Assembly (NCBI GenBank): GCA_007695205.1
Contig: REEF01000363.1
Location: 1 to 12,501 of the forward strand
Length of the DNA: 12,501 bases
Origin: Planctomycetaceae bacterium
GTDB taxonomy: Bacteria > Planctomycetota > Planctomycetia > Pirellulales > Pirellulaceae
Direction of reading: 5' to 3'
In this document: one piece after another, positions 1 to 7,110 of the stretch
Numbering within the stretch: the first letter of the stretch is position 1
How the letters are laid out: each line of letters starts with the position of its first letter
Program-made: the position numbers and the translations under genes
The notes under the pieces: generated by a model
Database searches by the model: none
Told to the model about the DNA's origin: nothing
What the model saw: only the letters and a program-made list of their open reading frames with translations

Positions 1-55
1 AACGATCAACCATGTGGAAAACGGCATGCCCGAAAACGACTCCCGACCCCTTCCG
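1..55 (+). repeat. Palindromic hairpin repeat, copy 1 (3' part)
   Basis: These 55 bases are identical to 157-211, giving a direct repeat with a 156-bp period. They comprise the 27-nt loop (1-27) and the right arm (28-50) of the element described at 134-206, plus five conserved bases (51-55) after the arm. The left arm lies before the window start. The 83-bp stretch from 51 to 133 that separates it from copy 2 shows no gene or structure that I can support. Confidence 0.85.
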
Positions 56-133
56 GCGCCCATCGTGCAGCCCGGTCGCGTCCAGCACTCCCCGGTCCCA
101 AGCCTCTCAACTGCCAACCGGCCCAAACGCAAC

Positions 134-206
134 GGGGTCGGGAGTCGTTTTCGGGCAACGATCAACCATGTGGAAAACGGCATGCCCGAAAACGACTCCC
201 GACCCC
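134..206 (+). repeat. Palindromic REP-like hairpin repeat, complete copy
   Basis: The left arm (134-156, beginning GGGGTCGGGAGTCG) and right arm (184-206, ending CGACTCCCGACCCC) are perfect 23-bp reverse complements around a 27-nt loop (157-183). The arms would form a very stable cruciform or RNA hairpin. A second copy lies directly upstream (1-50) and a partial one at 12462-12501, so it is a dispersed family, like REP/BIME sequences or a tiny MITE. No transposase or RAYT gene is visible here. No T-tract follows the hairpin, so a classical intrinsic terminator is unlikely, although it could protect RNA 3' ends or attenuate transcription. Confidence 0.88.
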
Positions 207-228
207 TTCCGCATTCCTATCAGCGAAG

Positions 229-1350
229 CTGCTTCCTCGCTACGGTCCGGGGCTGGCCTGGCTACTGCTGGCCTTGGGGCTGATGGGCGATCCCCACCAG
301 GCGTGGGCAGATCGGGTGATCCTGCGAGATCTGGAAGTGATCACGGGCATACGAGTCGTCGATTTTAACGAGGACGGATTGCGGTTGGACGATGGGCGTC
401 GCATTTCGTGGGAGCGAGTCGAACGGGCTCAGGTGGCCCCTGCCCAACAGGCCGAGTTCAACCAGATGCTGGACGAAATCGGCACGCATTTGTACCGACT
501 GCACCAGCGGCTGAATGTGGGCGACTACCGAGGCCTGCTGGACCACGCCGAGGCCCTTTACCCACGCTACGTCGGTCGGGACAGCCAAACGGCCTATGTG
601 GTCTTTCAGTCGTTGATGTGGGGACGATTGGCGGTCGGGCAACGGGAAGCCGCCGTCGAGCCGTATGTACGAGCGTTGGACGTGCTGCAACGTCGCCAAC
701 GCGAGCCGATCAACCTGCCGGGCCGCCGGCGACTGCAATACGACCCGCAAACGGGTTTGACCAGCGATCTGGTCCCGATCTGGTTTGACGAACCAGCGTG
801 TCAAGCGGCGTTGCCTGGGGTGCTACGAGCGATCGGCCAGATGGCAGAACCACGTCCGGAAGGCATGCGGATCTATTACGGGACGTTAGCCTTGACGGCT
901 GGCCAATGGGAGGAAGCTCGACGAGTCCTGGCCGGAGTGCGCAGCGAGCACTCCGTCTTGGTCGAGTTGCTGACGATCACCGTGGCTCAAGGCGAAGTCC
1001 TGGCGGAAGCATCGGGGGAAGCCCTCCAGCGGCTCGAGAAAACGTTGGACCGGATGACTCCTGAGAATCGACCGCTGGCTTTGTACTGGCTGGGACGTTC
1101 CCGGCTGGAATCGATGGATCTGCGTCAGCGTCAGCAAGGCATGTTGCAGTTGCTGGAATTGCCTGCCCTGTACGGCCAGGATTACCCGGAGTTGGCCGCC
1201 GCAGGCCTGTACCACACCATGCTGGCGTTGGGCCGAGACGATGATGCCGACGGCCAGTTGTCCGTTCGTCACGAATTGTTGAACCGTTACAAGCAATCGC
1301 ACCATGCCCGGTTGGTGGGTCAGCAGCCTACCATCAAGACAACCCCTTGA
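229..1350 (+). CDS. Exported protein of unknown function, first gene of the ExbB/ExbD operon (start uncertain)
   Basis: I do not recognise the family. The frame encodes a good Sec signal peptide: LLPRY, then a hydrophobic GLAWLLLALGL core, then an AWA cleavage site near 307-315. A beta-rich stretch follows (DRVILRDLEVITGIRVVDF) and then mostly helical sequence with TPR-like pairs (for example YRGLLDHAEALYPRYVG), so it is probably periplasmic. The start is unresolved. The first standard start codons in frame are TTG 274 and ATG 283, both inside the signal peptide. The frame is open back to the window edge through the hairpin repeats without ATG, GTG or TTG. CTG at 229 would give a complete signal peptide and about 373 residues, but no strong ribosome-binding site precedes it. 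The stop is 9 bp before the channel gene, whose ribosome-binding site overlaps the stop codon, so the two are co-transcribed and perhaps co-functional. Confidence 0.75.
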   Translation: MLPRYGPGLAWLLLALGLMGDPHQAWADRVILRDLEVITGIRVVDFNEDGLRLDDGRRISWERVERAQVAPAQQAEFNQMLDEIGTHLYRLHQRLNVGDYRGLLDHAEALYPRYVGRDSQTAYVVFQSLMWGRLAVGQREAAVEPYVRALDVLQRRQREPINLPGRRRLQYDPQTGLTSDLVPIWFDEPACQAALPGVLRAIGQMAEPRPEGMRIYYGTLALTAGQWEEARRVLAGVRSEHSVLVELLTITVAQGEVLAEASGEALQRLEKTLDRMTPENRPLALYWLGRSRLESMDLRQRQQGMLQLLELPALYGQDYPELAAAGLYHTMLALGRDDDADGQLSVRHELLNRYKQSHHARLVGQQPTIKTTP

Positions 1351-1359
1351 GGAGCGACG

Positions 1360-2211
1360 ATGCCGGAAGGAAACCTTACATTTCGACCAGTGCGTTCCCG
1401 CATCCTGCCCTTGGCGGTGCTGGGATGCTTGTTCGCCTGGTTGGCGATCTTCGGAGCTTTGGGCGGCGTTGGTGGTGTCACCAGCGCCAGCGGCCAAGAT
1501 ACCGAGGAAACTCTGGTCGACCCCGACTTGTCGTCGTGGACGACGCCTTCGGCCGTGCCCCAGCGTCACGAGCCGCGGCGTCGGACGTTGTTGGACACCG
1601 TGCGGGATGGCGGCCTGGTCGGCCTGCTGATCCTGCTGCTGTCGATGGTCTCGGTGGGCTTCATGATCGAACATAGTCTGACGATCCGAAAAACCGTTCT
1701 GATGCCCGAACCCGTAATTCAGCAATTGGACAAACTGATCGAGCAAGGCCAAGTGGACGAAGCGATCGCGGCCTGTCAAGCATCCGAGAACGATTCGTTG
1801 GTAGCCAGCGTGGTGCTGGTCGGCCTGGAACGTTACCGCGGATCGGAATACGGGTTCGCCGAGTACAAGGCCGCGGTGGAGGAAGCGGGCGAAGATCAAA
1901 CGGGGCGGCTGTATCGCAAGACCGAAGTGCTGGGATTGATCGGCGCGATCGCGCCCATGCTGGGATTGACCGGCACCGTGCTCGGTATGATCCAGGCCTT
2001 TAACACCATCGCCGTTTCCGGCGGGACCGCCAAGCCGGACGAGCTGGCCGGGGGCATCGGCCAGGCGCTGGTCACCACGCTGATGGGGTTGGTCGTGGCG
2101 ATGCCGACGATGGTGGCGTTCAGTTACTTTCGCAACCGCATCGATTCCTTGGTGGCGGAAGCCGGCAAGCGAGTCGAGCAGATCATGATGCCGCTGGGGC
2201 GTCGCCGATAA
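1360..2211 (+). CDS. MotA/TolQ/ExbB-family proton channel protein
   Basis: This 283-residue inner-membrane protein would form the proton-conducting channel with the ExbD proteins encoded next, using the proton gradient to drive work in the envelope. Hydrophobic segments lie at about 15-40 (signal-like), 85-103, 190-213 and 233-257. The third contains APMLGLTGTVLGMIQAF, which matches the TolQ/ExbB signature APxxGLxGTVxGxxxxF. The fourth has GQALVTTLMGLVVAMPT with the conserved Thr (239/240) and Pro. The first segment and the linker to residue 80 are extra relative to E. coli ExbB, resembling the N-terminally extended forms that carry a signal peptide and periplasmic part. The start is fixed by GAGGAG at 1349-1354, five bases upstream, overlapping the previous stop. 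The exact substrate or partner (TonB-like, Tol-like or other) cannot be read from the sequence. Confidence 0.93.
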   Translation: MPEGNLTFRPVRSRILPLAVLGCLFAWLAIFGALGGVGGVTSASGQDTEETLVDPDLSSWTTPSAVPQRHEPRRRTLLDTVRDGGLVGLLILLLSMVSVGFMIEHSLTIRKTVLMPEPVIQQLDKLIEQGQVDEAIAACQASENDSLVASVVLVGLERYRGSEYGFAEYKAAVEEAGEDQTGRLYRKTEVLGLIGAIAPMLGLTGTVLGMIQAFNTIAVSGGTAKPDELAGGIGQALVTTLMGLVVAMPTMVAFSYFRNRIDSLVAEAGKRVEQIMMPLGRRR

Positions 2212-2222
2212 CGGAGGTTTCC

Positions 2223-2639
2223 ATGCGGCTGAGCAAACATCGTCGCGCCACGATCGCCGAAATGGACATGACACCGATGATCGATGTCGTGTTGCTGTTG
2301 ATCATCTTCTTCATGACCGTGACCCAAGTATCGGAACTCAATCGGGAACGCCTGGAATTACCGCGTCTGGCAGGCGCGGAGGATCAGAAGCAGACCACGA
2401 TGACCATCAACGTCGATGCGGCCGGTCAGGTGCTGGTCTCGGGCCACTCGATGTCTGTCGCTCAACTGCTGACCTTAGTCTCGGCAGAATTGGCCAAGCT
2501 GGGTGATGATCCGCAACGGATGACGGTGGTATTGCGAGCTGATCAGCGAGGCGATTGCCGCACCGTGAATCAGATTGTCAGCGCTTTGGGACAAATGCAG
2601 ATCAGCCGTCTTCGGATCGCCGTCCAGGTACCCACCTGA
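2223..2639 (+). CDS. ExbD/TolR-family protein, first paralogue
   Basis: This 138-residue single-pass inner-membrane protein is the partner of the channel encoded 11 bp upstream. A basic cytoplasmic N terminus (MRLSKHRR) is followed by the family signature MDMTPMIDVVLLLIIFFM at about 14-31. Asp21 corresponds to the essential transmembrane aspartate (Asp25 in E. coli ExbD). The periplasmic part ends with the typical ADQRGDCRTVNQIVSALGQMQISRLRIAV pattern. GGAGG at 2213-2217 sits five bases before ATG. It differs clearly from the second ExbD downstream, so the complex may contain a heteromeric ExbD pair. Confidence 0.94.
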   Translation: MRLSKHRRATIAEMDMTPMIDVVLLLIIFFMTVTQVSELNRERLELPRLAGAEDQKQTTMTINVDAAGQVLVSGHSMSVAQLLTLVSAELAKLGDDPQRMTVVLRADQRGDCRTVNQIVSALGQMQISRLRIAVQVPT

Positions 2640-2674
2640 ATTCCAGGCCCTCCCGGGACTCCTAGGAACAATCC

Positions 2675-3100
2675 ATGAAACTGTCCAATCGTCGCCTCCA
2701 ACGGCATCGCAAAATCCAACTGTCGATGACCAGCATGATCGATGTGGTCTTCCTGCTGTTGATCTTTTTCCTGACGACGGCCAGCTTTGTGCCGACCGAA
2801 CGCGACTTGGAATCGACGATGCGAGTCCAATCGACGTCTGCGGGCGCATCGGATTTACAGCCCGCAGTGGTCGACGTTGTCCCGGGCCGCTCGGGCTTCG
2901 TGTATCGACTGGGCCAGCGGGAATTGGACGACCCGGAACAGTTGACCGACCTGTTGGCTCGGTTCGACAATAAAGCTCAAGGAGCCTTCGTGCGTGTCAG
3001 CGACCGCGCTCCGTTCCGCATGGCGGCTGCTGCGGTCCAGGCATGCAAGACCGCCGGTTTCGCGTCGGTATCGTACATTCCGTTGGGAGACGAACCGTGA
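2675..3100 (+). CDS. ExbD/TolR-family protein, second paralogue
   Basis: This 141-residue protein has the same architecture as the first paralogue: basic N terminus (MKLSNRRLQRHRK), then LSMTSMIDVVFLLLIFFLTTASF with the membrane aspartate at Asp23, then a periplasmic domain. Conserved features include FVRVSDRAPFRMAAAAVQACKTAGF, which corresponds to the ExbD C-terminal helix-strand. The canonical TPM before the Asp is TSM here, a variant seen in non-TonB ExbD proteins. ATG follows AGGA (2664-2667). The 3' end overlaps the next gene by four bases (GTGA, 3097-3100), implying translational coupling. Confidence 0.93.
   Translation: MKLSNRRLQRHRKIQLSMTSMIDVVFLLLIFFLTTASFVPTERDLESTMRVQSTSAGASDLQPAVVDVVPGRSGFVYRLGQRELDDPEQLTDLLARFDNKAQGAFVRVSDRAPFRMAAAAVQACKTAGFASVSYIPLGDEP
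3085..3090 (+). promoter_or_regulatory. Ribosome-binding site fixing the GTG start of the 869-aa gene
   Basis: GGGAGA lies six bases before GTG 3097. This choice gives a clean signal peptide and a GTGA overlap with the preceding stop. The upstream ATG at 3043 would place 18 extra residues inside the exbD gene and has no comparable site. Confidence 0.75.
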
Positions 3101-5706
3101 TCGGCCGAGGCAGTGTCAAGGGTCGGCGACAGGGGATTCTGCCGGCTTGGGCGATCGCTCTGATCGTGACGATCATCCTGGCCGACCCGGCGAGGATCTG
3201 GGCGCAGACGGATCGCTCCCAAACCATGGCCGATTTTTTGGACCGTCTGGGCCTGGTCGAATTGCAAATCCTGCATTTGGAACGGTTGCTGCAAGAGGAA
3301 CCGGTCGATGCCCAGCAACAGTTGGACTGGGCTCGGCGACTTGGCGATCTGTATGCGGGGCAAATGATCGATCATGCGGAAGACCAGCAGCGAAGCGCCC
3401 AGCTTTTGGAAAAGATCCAGGCGCTGACCCACCGCTTTCCAGCGGCGGATACTCCCACGCTGCAGGTGATGCTGCTGCAAGCCGACTACAATCTGGCTGA
3501 ATCGCAGGCCGTCCGTTGGATCAGCGATTCCGCCCAGACTCAGGCTCGGGACCAGGCGTTGGAGATCTTGCAGCGCATTGCCCCTGAATTGCATCGTTTG
3601 CAGCAGGAGTTGAACGCTCGAGTCGATGCTCGGATCGATGCGATGAACGAACTGCCCGAGGGTCCCGAACGGGATACCATCCAGCGACAGGTCTACCGCG
3701 ATCAAGCCGTTGCCGGGCGAGCGACCTACTTCGCCGGCTGGGCGAACTATTACCACGGTTTGATTCAGGGGCAAGCGGGCCAAGCGTCGATCCAGTTGGC
3801 TCGCGACGTGTTTCGCCAATTGCTGGACATCCGCGTGGACGAGTATGATTCGCTGGATGCCCAGTGGCTGGGTTTGGAATCGGTGTGGCGTTGCCGCGCC
3901 CTGATCGGTTTGGGGTTGTGCGAAGCGGCCATCGGCGAATTGGAGCACAGCCGAGCATGCTTTGCCCTGTTGCAACACGCCAGCGTCCCGCCCGAAATGC
4001 AGGATCAGGCCGCCTATTGGTACCTGCAGGGACTGCTAAACGCGGAACGCTACGACGTGGCGTTGGAGTACGCCCAACAGCGGGTCGCTAACTTTGCTCC
4101 ACCGCCGACTCAGGGGAAGATCAGCACCTGCGTCAGCCTGGTCGAAGCGGCGCAAGGCGAACGGGATCCAGCGGCCCAGGGCGACCGTCGACAACTGGGG
4201 ATCGTTGGATTGGAAGGACTCGCCCGTTTGTGCCAGCAGCGCACGATTGATCAATTGGTGGAACGATTCCAGATCCCGTCAGACTTCGGTGGTGGTTTCC
4301 TGCTGACCTGGTCGGCCGCCCGACAATCGCTGGCAGCAGCGGAAAAGAGCGGCCGTCCAGAGGACTATCGAGCAACTATCGAACGACTGGAGGCCGCGTT
4401 GCAGCATCCCGACGCTGTCCGTCACCCGGAACAGGCTTCGAGATGCCGTTACGAACTGGCGTGGTGTTGGTTCCAGCTTCAGGACTACCAGCGAGCTGCC
4501 CAGCTTGCCCAATTGGCCTGGACTGGTCTGAAGCCCAGCGATTCCCAAGCGGCAGCTCAAGCCGCTTGGCTCACGTTCGCCTCGCACCACAAGGCCTCGG
4601 AGGCTCAACCACAACGGGTCGCTCAAGCGATCGATGTGTTGCAGGGCCTTCAACGCGACTTTCCCAATCACGCTTATGCGCGGCGAGCCGAGTCGTTGTT
4701 GGACCGTCTTCAGCGCCGCTCGGAATCCTTGGAAGACACCATCGACCGACTGCAACAGATTCCGTCCGGCGATCCCCAATACCTCGCAGCACTGTACGAC
4801 CTGTGCTTATTGCAACATCAACTTTGGAACGATTCGCCTGCGGCCGAACAGAATAGGCAAGCCAGGCAGGTCGTCTCGGCGGCTCGCCGATACTTGGCCG
4901 AGGCCGGGCGCGAGGCTGACGAGCACCAGACGGTCAAGTGCTGCTTGCTGGCCGCAGATGTTGCGCTGCGGGATTCGGCCGATCAGGGCCAGGTAGCGGC
5001 TGAATTTTTAGATCACGCTTCCCGGCTGATCGATCGGTTGCCGAACAGCAGCCCGATGGTCATCGAGTACCACTTCCGCCGGATGCAACTGGCCGCCGCG
5101 GTCCAGCGAGAAGACGATCGGTTGCGTTATGCCCAATGGCTGGTCCAGCACGCGGCAGGCACCGATTACGAATTGCCAGCCCTGGTGATCGTCGCTCGAG
5201 CGGCCGATCAGGCGGTGCAGCAGAGTGCCCTGGACCAACGTGTGGCCGCCCAACAGCAGGCGCAGCAGGTCTACCAGCGGCTGAGCGAGCGGTTGGGCAC
5301 CTCGTTAGAAATCCTCCAAACGAACCCCAACGCCCGAGTTTCCCTGTCCCGCCAGGCCGATTACGCCATGCAGCTTGGCCATTTCCAGCACGCCGTCGAC
5401 CAACTGGAGCAGCTACTGATCGCGTTCCCGACCGACCGAAATTATTTGCGACGTGCCGCGATGGCTCAGTGGGAACAAGGCGACTACACGGGATCGCTCG
5501 AACGATGGCGCGCCTTGTTGGCGGGGTCCTCGAGCGGAACCGAGCCGTGGTACGAGGCAAAGTACTATCAGATCCTCTGCTTGCTGGAAACGGATCCCGA
5601 AATGGCCCGAAAAGTCTTCGAACAGTTCCGTTTATTGGATCCAGAGCTCGGACCACCCCCCTGGCGAGGGAAGTTTCAGGATCTATTAAGAAACTTTCTA
5701 AAGTAA
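3097..5706 (+). CDS. Large exported helical-repeat (TPR-like) protein, last gene of the ExbB/ExbD operon
   Basis: The protein has about 869 residues from GTG 3097. A typical signal peptide opens it (basic GRGSVKGRRQG, hydrophobic AIALIVTIILA, cleavage near ARIWAQ), so it is probably periplasmic or attached to the envelope. The rest is almost entirely helical, rich in Gln, Ala, Leu and Arg. It contains recurring TPR-like helix pairs, such as CRYELAWCWFQLQDYQRAAQLAQLAW, and near the C terminus YAMQLGHFQHAVDQLEQLLIAFPTDRNYLRRAAMAQWEQGDYTGSLERWRALL. No catalytic motif is visible. Overlap with exbD and operon position suggest a periplasmic scaffold or load for the proton-driven complex, taking the place of TolA/TolB or YbgF-like partners; that is inference. 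I see no strong intrinsic terminator after the stop. Confidence 0.85.
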   Translation: MIGRGSVKGRRQGILPAWAIALIVTIILADPARIWAQTDRSQTMADFLDRLGLVELQILHLERLLQEEPVDAQQQLDWARRLGDLYAGQMIDHAEDQQRSAQLLEKIQALTHRFPAADTPTLQVMLLQADYNLAESQAVRWISDSAQTQARDQALEILQRIAPELHRLQQELNARVDARIDAMNELPEGPERDTIQRQVYRDQAVAGRATYFAGWANYYHGLIQGQAGQASIQLARDVFRQLLDIRVDEYDSLDAQWLGLESVWRCRALIGLGLCEAAIGELEHSRACFALLQHASVPPEMQDQAAYWYLQGLLNAERYDVALEYAQQRVANFAPPPTQGKISTCVSLVEAAQGERDPAAQGDRRQLGIVGLEGLARLCQQRTIDQLVERFQIPSDFGGGFLLTWSAARQSLAAAEKSGRPEDYRATIERLEAALQHPDAVRHPEQASRCRYELAWCWFQLQDYQRAAQLAQLAWTGLKPSDSQAAAQAAWLTFASHHKASEAQPQRVAQAIDVLQGLQRDFPNHAYARRAESLLDRLQRRSESLEDTIDRLQQIPSGDPQYLAALYDLCLLQHQLWNDSPAAEQNRQARQVVSAARRYLAEAGREADEHQTVKCCLLAADVALRDSADQGQVAAEFLDHASRLIDRLPNSSPMVIEYHFRRMQLAAAVQREDDRLRYAQWLVQHAAGTDYELPALVIVARAADQAVQQSALDQRVAAQQQAQQVYQRLSERLGTSLEILQTNPNARVSLSRQADYAMQLGHFQHAVDQLEQLLIAFPTDRNYLRRAAMAQWEQGDYTGSLERWRALLAGSSSGTEPWYEAKYYQILCLLETDPEMARKVFEQFRLLDPELGPPPWRGKFQDLLRNFLK

Positions 5707-6120
5707 ACCCCCTTGTCCATTCGAAACATAAAATCGGAAGGTTTGCTCCAAGACGCACAACGGTTCACCCGGCGGGCGTTTGGCCAGCGGAGCGATCGAG
5801 CAGGGGGGGTCCTGCCTGAGGGGCGCTGATTGCGCTCATCATGAATTCGATGGACAAAATGCGTCCATCCGGTTCTCTGGGATCCATCTCTGGACCATCC
5901 AACTTGGACCAATCGCACCTCCTGGAGTTGTTGGGCTTTTGACTGATGGGGCGGATGCAAGAGACTTCTCCATTTTGTCAATTTTAACCAAGTTTCGAAC
6001 GTTCCGTTTGCCGATGATTGTACTGAGGCGAAAACCAGAGGGAGCTGAGTCGAGCCTCGCCGAAGCGTGTAGTGATGTCGAACCCCGACCCAGTTGTTTG
6101 TGCCACACCGGTTGTCCCAC

Positions 6121-6150
6121 CTGCCGGTGATATGCCGATCCCACCGGCAG
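6121..6150 (+). repeat. Inverted repeat upstream of the HTH-receiver gene
   Basis: Perfect 9-bp arms CTGCCGGTG (6121-6129) and CACCGGCAG (6142-6150) flank a 12-nt spacer, centred about 112 bp before ATG 6248. It could be an operator for a dimeric regulator, possibly autoregulatory, or a hairpin in the leader RNA. The sequence does not distinguish these. Confidence 0.5.
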
Positions 6151-6235
6151 TCGACACAGGCATGGGGGTGTAGACGCCGTGATCCGGCCACTTCGGTTGG
6201 ACGCGGAACGAGGACGAGATCAACGAGAGAGTTAT

Positions 6236-6240
6236 GGAGA
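6236..6240 (+). promoter_or_regulatory. Ribosome-binding site fixing ATG 6248
   Basis: GGAGA is seven bases upstream of ATG 6248. This start makes the protein begin directly with the helix-turn-helix (MKVFTTGQVAKI) and removes an N-terminal extension that would begin at 6179 without support. Confidence 0.75.
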
Positions 6241-6247
6241 ACCTGCG

Positions 6248-6820
6248 ATGAAGGTGTTCACAACTGGACAGGTCGCCAAGATCTGTAAAGTGGCCCCACG
6301 CACGGTCAGCAAGTGGTTCGATTCGGGCCGCCTGAAAGGGTACCGGATTCCCGGTTCCCAAGACCGACGTATTCCCAGAGAATACTTGATCAAGTTTTTG
6401 AAAGAGCATGGGATGCCCTTGGGCGACCTCGAAGACGAGGCCATGGCCAAGGTGCTGATCGTGGCTCAAGATCAGGTGCTGATCGAGAACCTCAGACGAG
6501 AGCTGCCGCCGGAACGGGCCTTCAAGGTCGCCGTTGCCGCCAGTGGCTTTGAAGCCGGGATTCAAGCGGAAAGCTTTCATCCCGACTGCATCATCGTCGA
6601 TTTTTCGATCGGTCGCGTGGAAGCCCTGCAGATCTGCCAGAACCTGCGGAAGAATACGGATTTCGGCGAAACGATTCTGATCGCGCTGTTGCCCGACGAC
6701 GGACAGCCGATGAGTTTCGATCGTTCGAGTATCAACGAAACGTTTAAGAAACCGTTCGATGCAAGGCTGCTGGCCGAGCGTCTGCGGACCCTGATCGGGG
6801 CGAAGAAGGAACTGGTCTGA
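6248..6820 (+). CDS. BldC/MerR-like (excisionase-family) helix-turn-helix protein with degenerate receiver domain
   Basis: This 190-residue protein is probably a DNA-binding regulator. Residues 4-55 form a MerR/excisionase-type HTH: FTTGQVAKICKVAPRTVSKWFDSGRLKGYRIPGSQDRRIPREYL. Residues 68-190 resemble a CheY-like receiver: KVLIVAQDQVL, then IIVDFSIG with the phospho-acceptor-like Asp118, then FKKPF with Lys168-Pro169. The acidic pocket is reduced to one Asp (75), and the usual Thr/Ser after strand 4 is absent (IALLPDD). Phosphorylation may therefore be weak or lost. The order is reversed compared with typical response regulators, because the output domain comes first. No histidine kinase gene is nearby. 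The gene appears monocistronic, bounded by a 541-bp upstream gap and a terminator downstream. Confidence 0.85.
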   Translation: MKVFTTGQVAKICKVAPRTVSKWFDSGRLKGYRIPGSQDRRIPREYLIKFLKEHGMPLGDLEDEAMAKVLIVAQDQVLIENLRRELPPERAFKVAVAASGFEAGIQAESFHPDCIIVDFSIGRVEALQICQNLRKNTDFGETILIALLPDDGQPMSFDRSSINETFKKPFDARLLAERLRTLIGAKKELV

Positions 6821-6993
6821 TCCAGCCTTCATTCTACCCGACATCTGAAGACAGTCCTCGCCGCTTCGATCAACCTGTCGTGTCTGACCCACACGATGGA
6901 AAATATAGATCTGGATGGGGTGGTTGCATCCAGCGACCAAAGGAATGACCTAGGGTTTCACCCCCCGGTCTCCATTATCCCCCCCATCCCAAG

Positions 6994-7022
6994 AAAACGC
7001 CCACTTTGTTGGGCGTTTTTTT
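6994..7022 (+). terminator. Intrinsic terminator after the HTH-receiver gene
   Basis: A perfect 10-bp stem, AAAACGCCCA (6994-7003) with TGGGCGTTTT (7010-7019), has the loop CTTTGT and is followed by a T-run to 7022. The A-tract on the left arm means it could also act on the minus strand. It lies about 170 bp after the upstream stop and 89 bp before moaC, insulating the two units. The preceding 6821-6993 holds only C-rich tracts and no gene that I can support. Confidence 0.9.
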
Positions 7023-7072
7023 GTTGCCTGATCCAAACGCCTGCGGGTCTTCTTCTATCGTAAGACGGTTAC

Positions 7073-7096
7073 ACTTCGGTGACAACTTCGGTGACA
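7073..7096 (+). repeat. Tandem 12-bp repeat in the moaC leader
   Basis: ACTTCGGTGACA occurs twice, perfectly and without spacer (7073-7084 and 7085-7096), ending 14 bp before the moaC ATG. It may be a slippage product or a direct-repeat binding site in the leader. No other copy was noticed in the window. Confidence 0.7.
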
Positions 7097-7110
7097 GATC
7101 GAGAGCGGAA

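Larger units (their letters stand above)
5707..6247. other. 541-bp intergenic region upstream of the HTH-receiver gene
   Basis: No convincing gene is seen here; short open frames lack ribosome-binding sites and recognisable sequence. Two stem-loops are visible. GATGGAC/GTCCATC at 5849-5855 and 5863-5869 has a 7-nt loop. CTGCCGGTG/CACCGGCAG at 6121-6129 and 6142-6150 has a 12-nt loop. A weaker GCAGG/CCTGC pair lies at 5800-5815. None is followed by a T-tract, so they do not qualify as intrinsic terminators. An AT-richer patch near 5970-6000 (including TTGTCA) could hold a promoter, but I find no matching -10 hexamer. Confidence 0.5.

Noticed and set aside
1..211. CRISPR array from the duplicated repeat
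   Set aside because: There are only two copies 156 bp apart, the unit is far longer than a CRISPR repeat, no third spacer exists and no cas genes are present.
12..368. Short frames starting inside the hairpin repeat (ATG 12 and ATG 14)
   Set aside because: They are translations of the repeat itself and run out of frame through the signal peptide of the first gene. No ribosome-binding site precedes them.
886..2274. 462-codon open frame on the minus strand
   Set aside because: It lies antisense to the first gene and the ExbB gene, which have clear family motifs and ribosome-binding sites. Its product is His/Gln/Arg-rich low-complexity sequence, typical of a shadow frame in GC-rich DNA.
2977..3978. 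333-codon open frame on the minus strand
   Set aside because: It is antisense to the second exbD gene and the signal peptide region of the 869-residue gene, has no recognisable domain and no supporting start signal.
5800..5815. Hairpin GCAGG/CCTGC as terminator of the large operon
   Set aside because: It has a five-base stem and no T-tract; too weak to call.
5984..6940. 318-codon open frame on the minus strand
   Set aside because: It mirrors the HTH-receiver gene, which has convincing domains and a good ribosome-binding site. No family features are visible in the antisense product.
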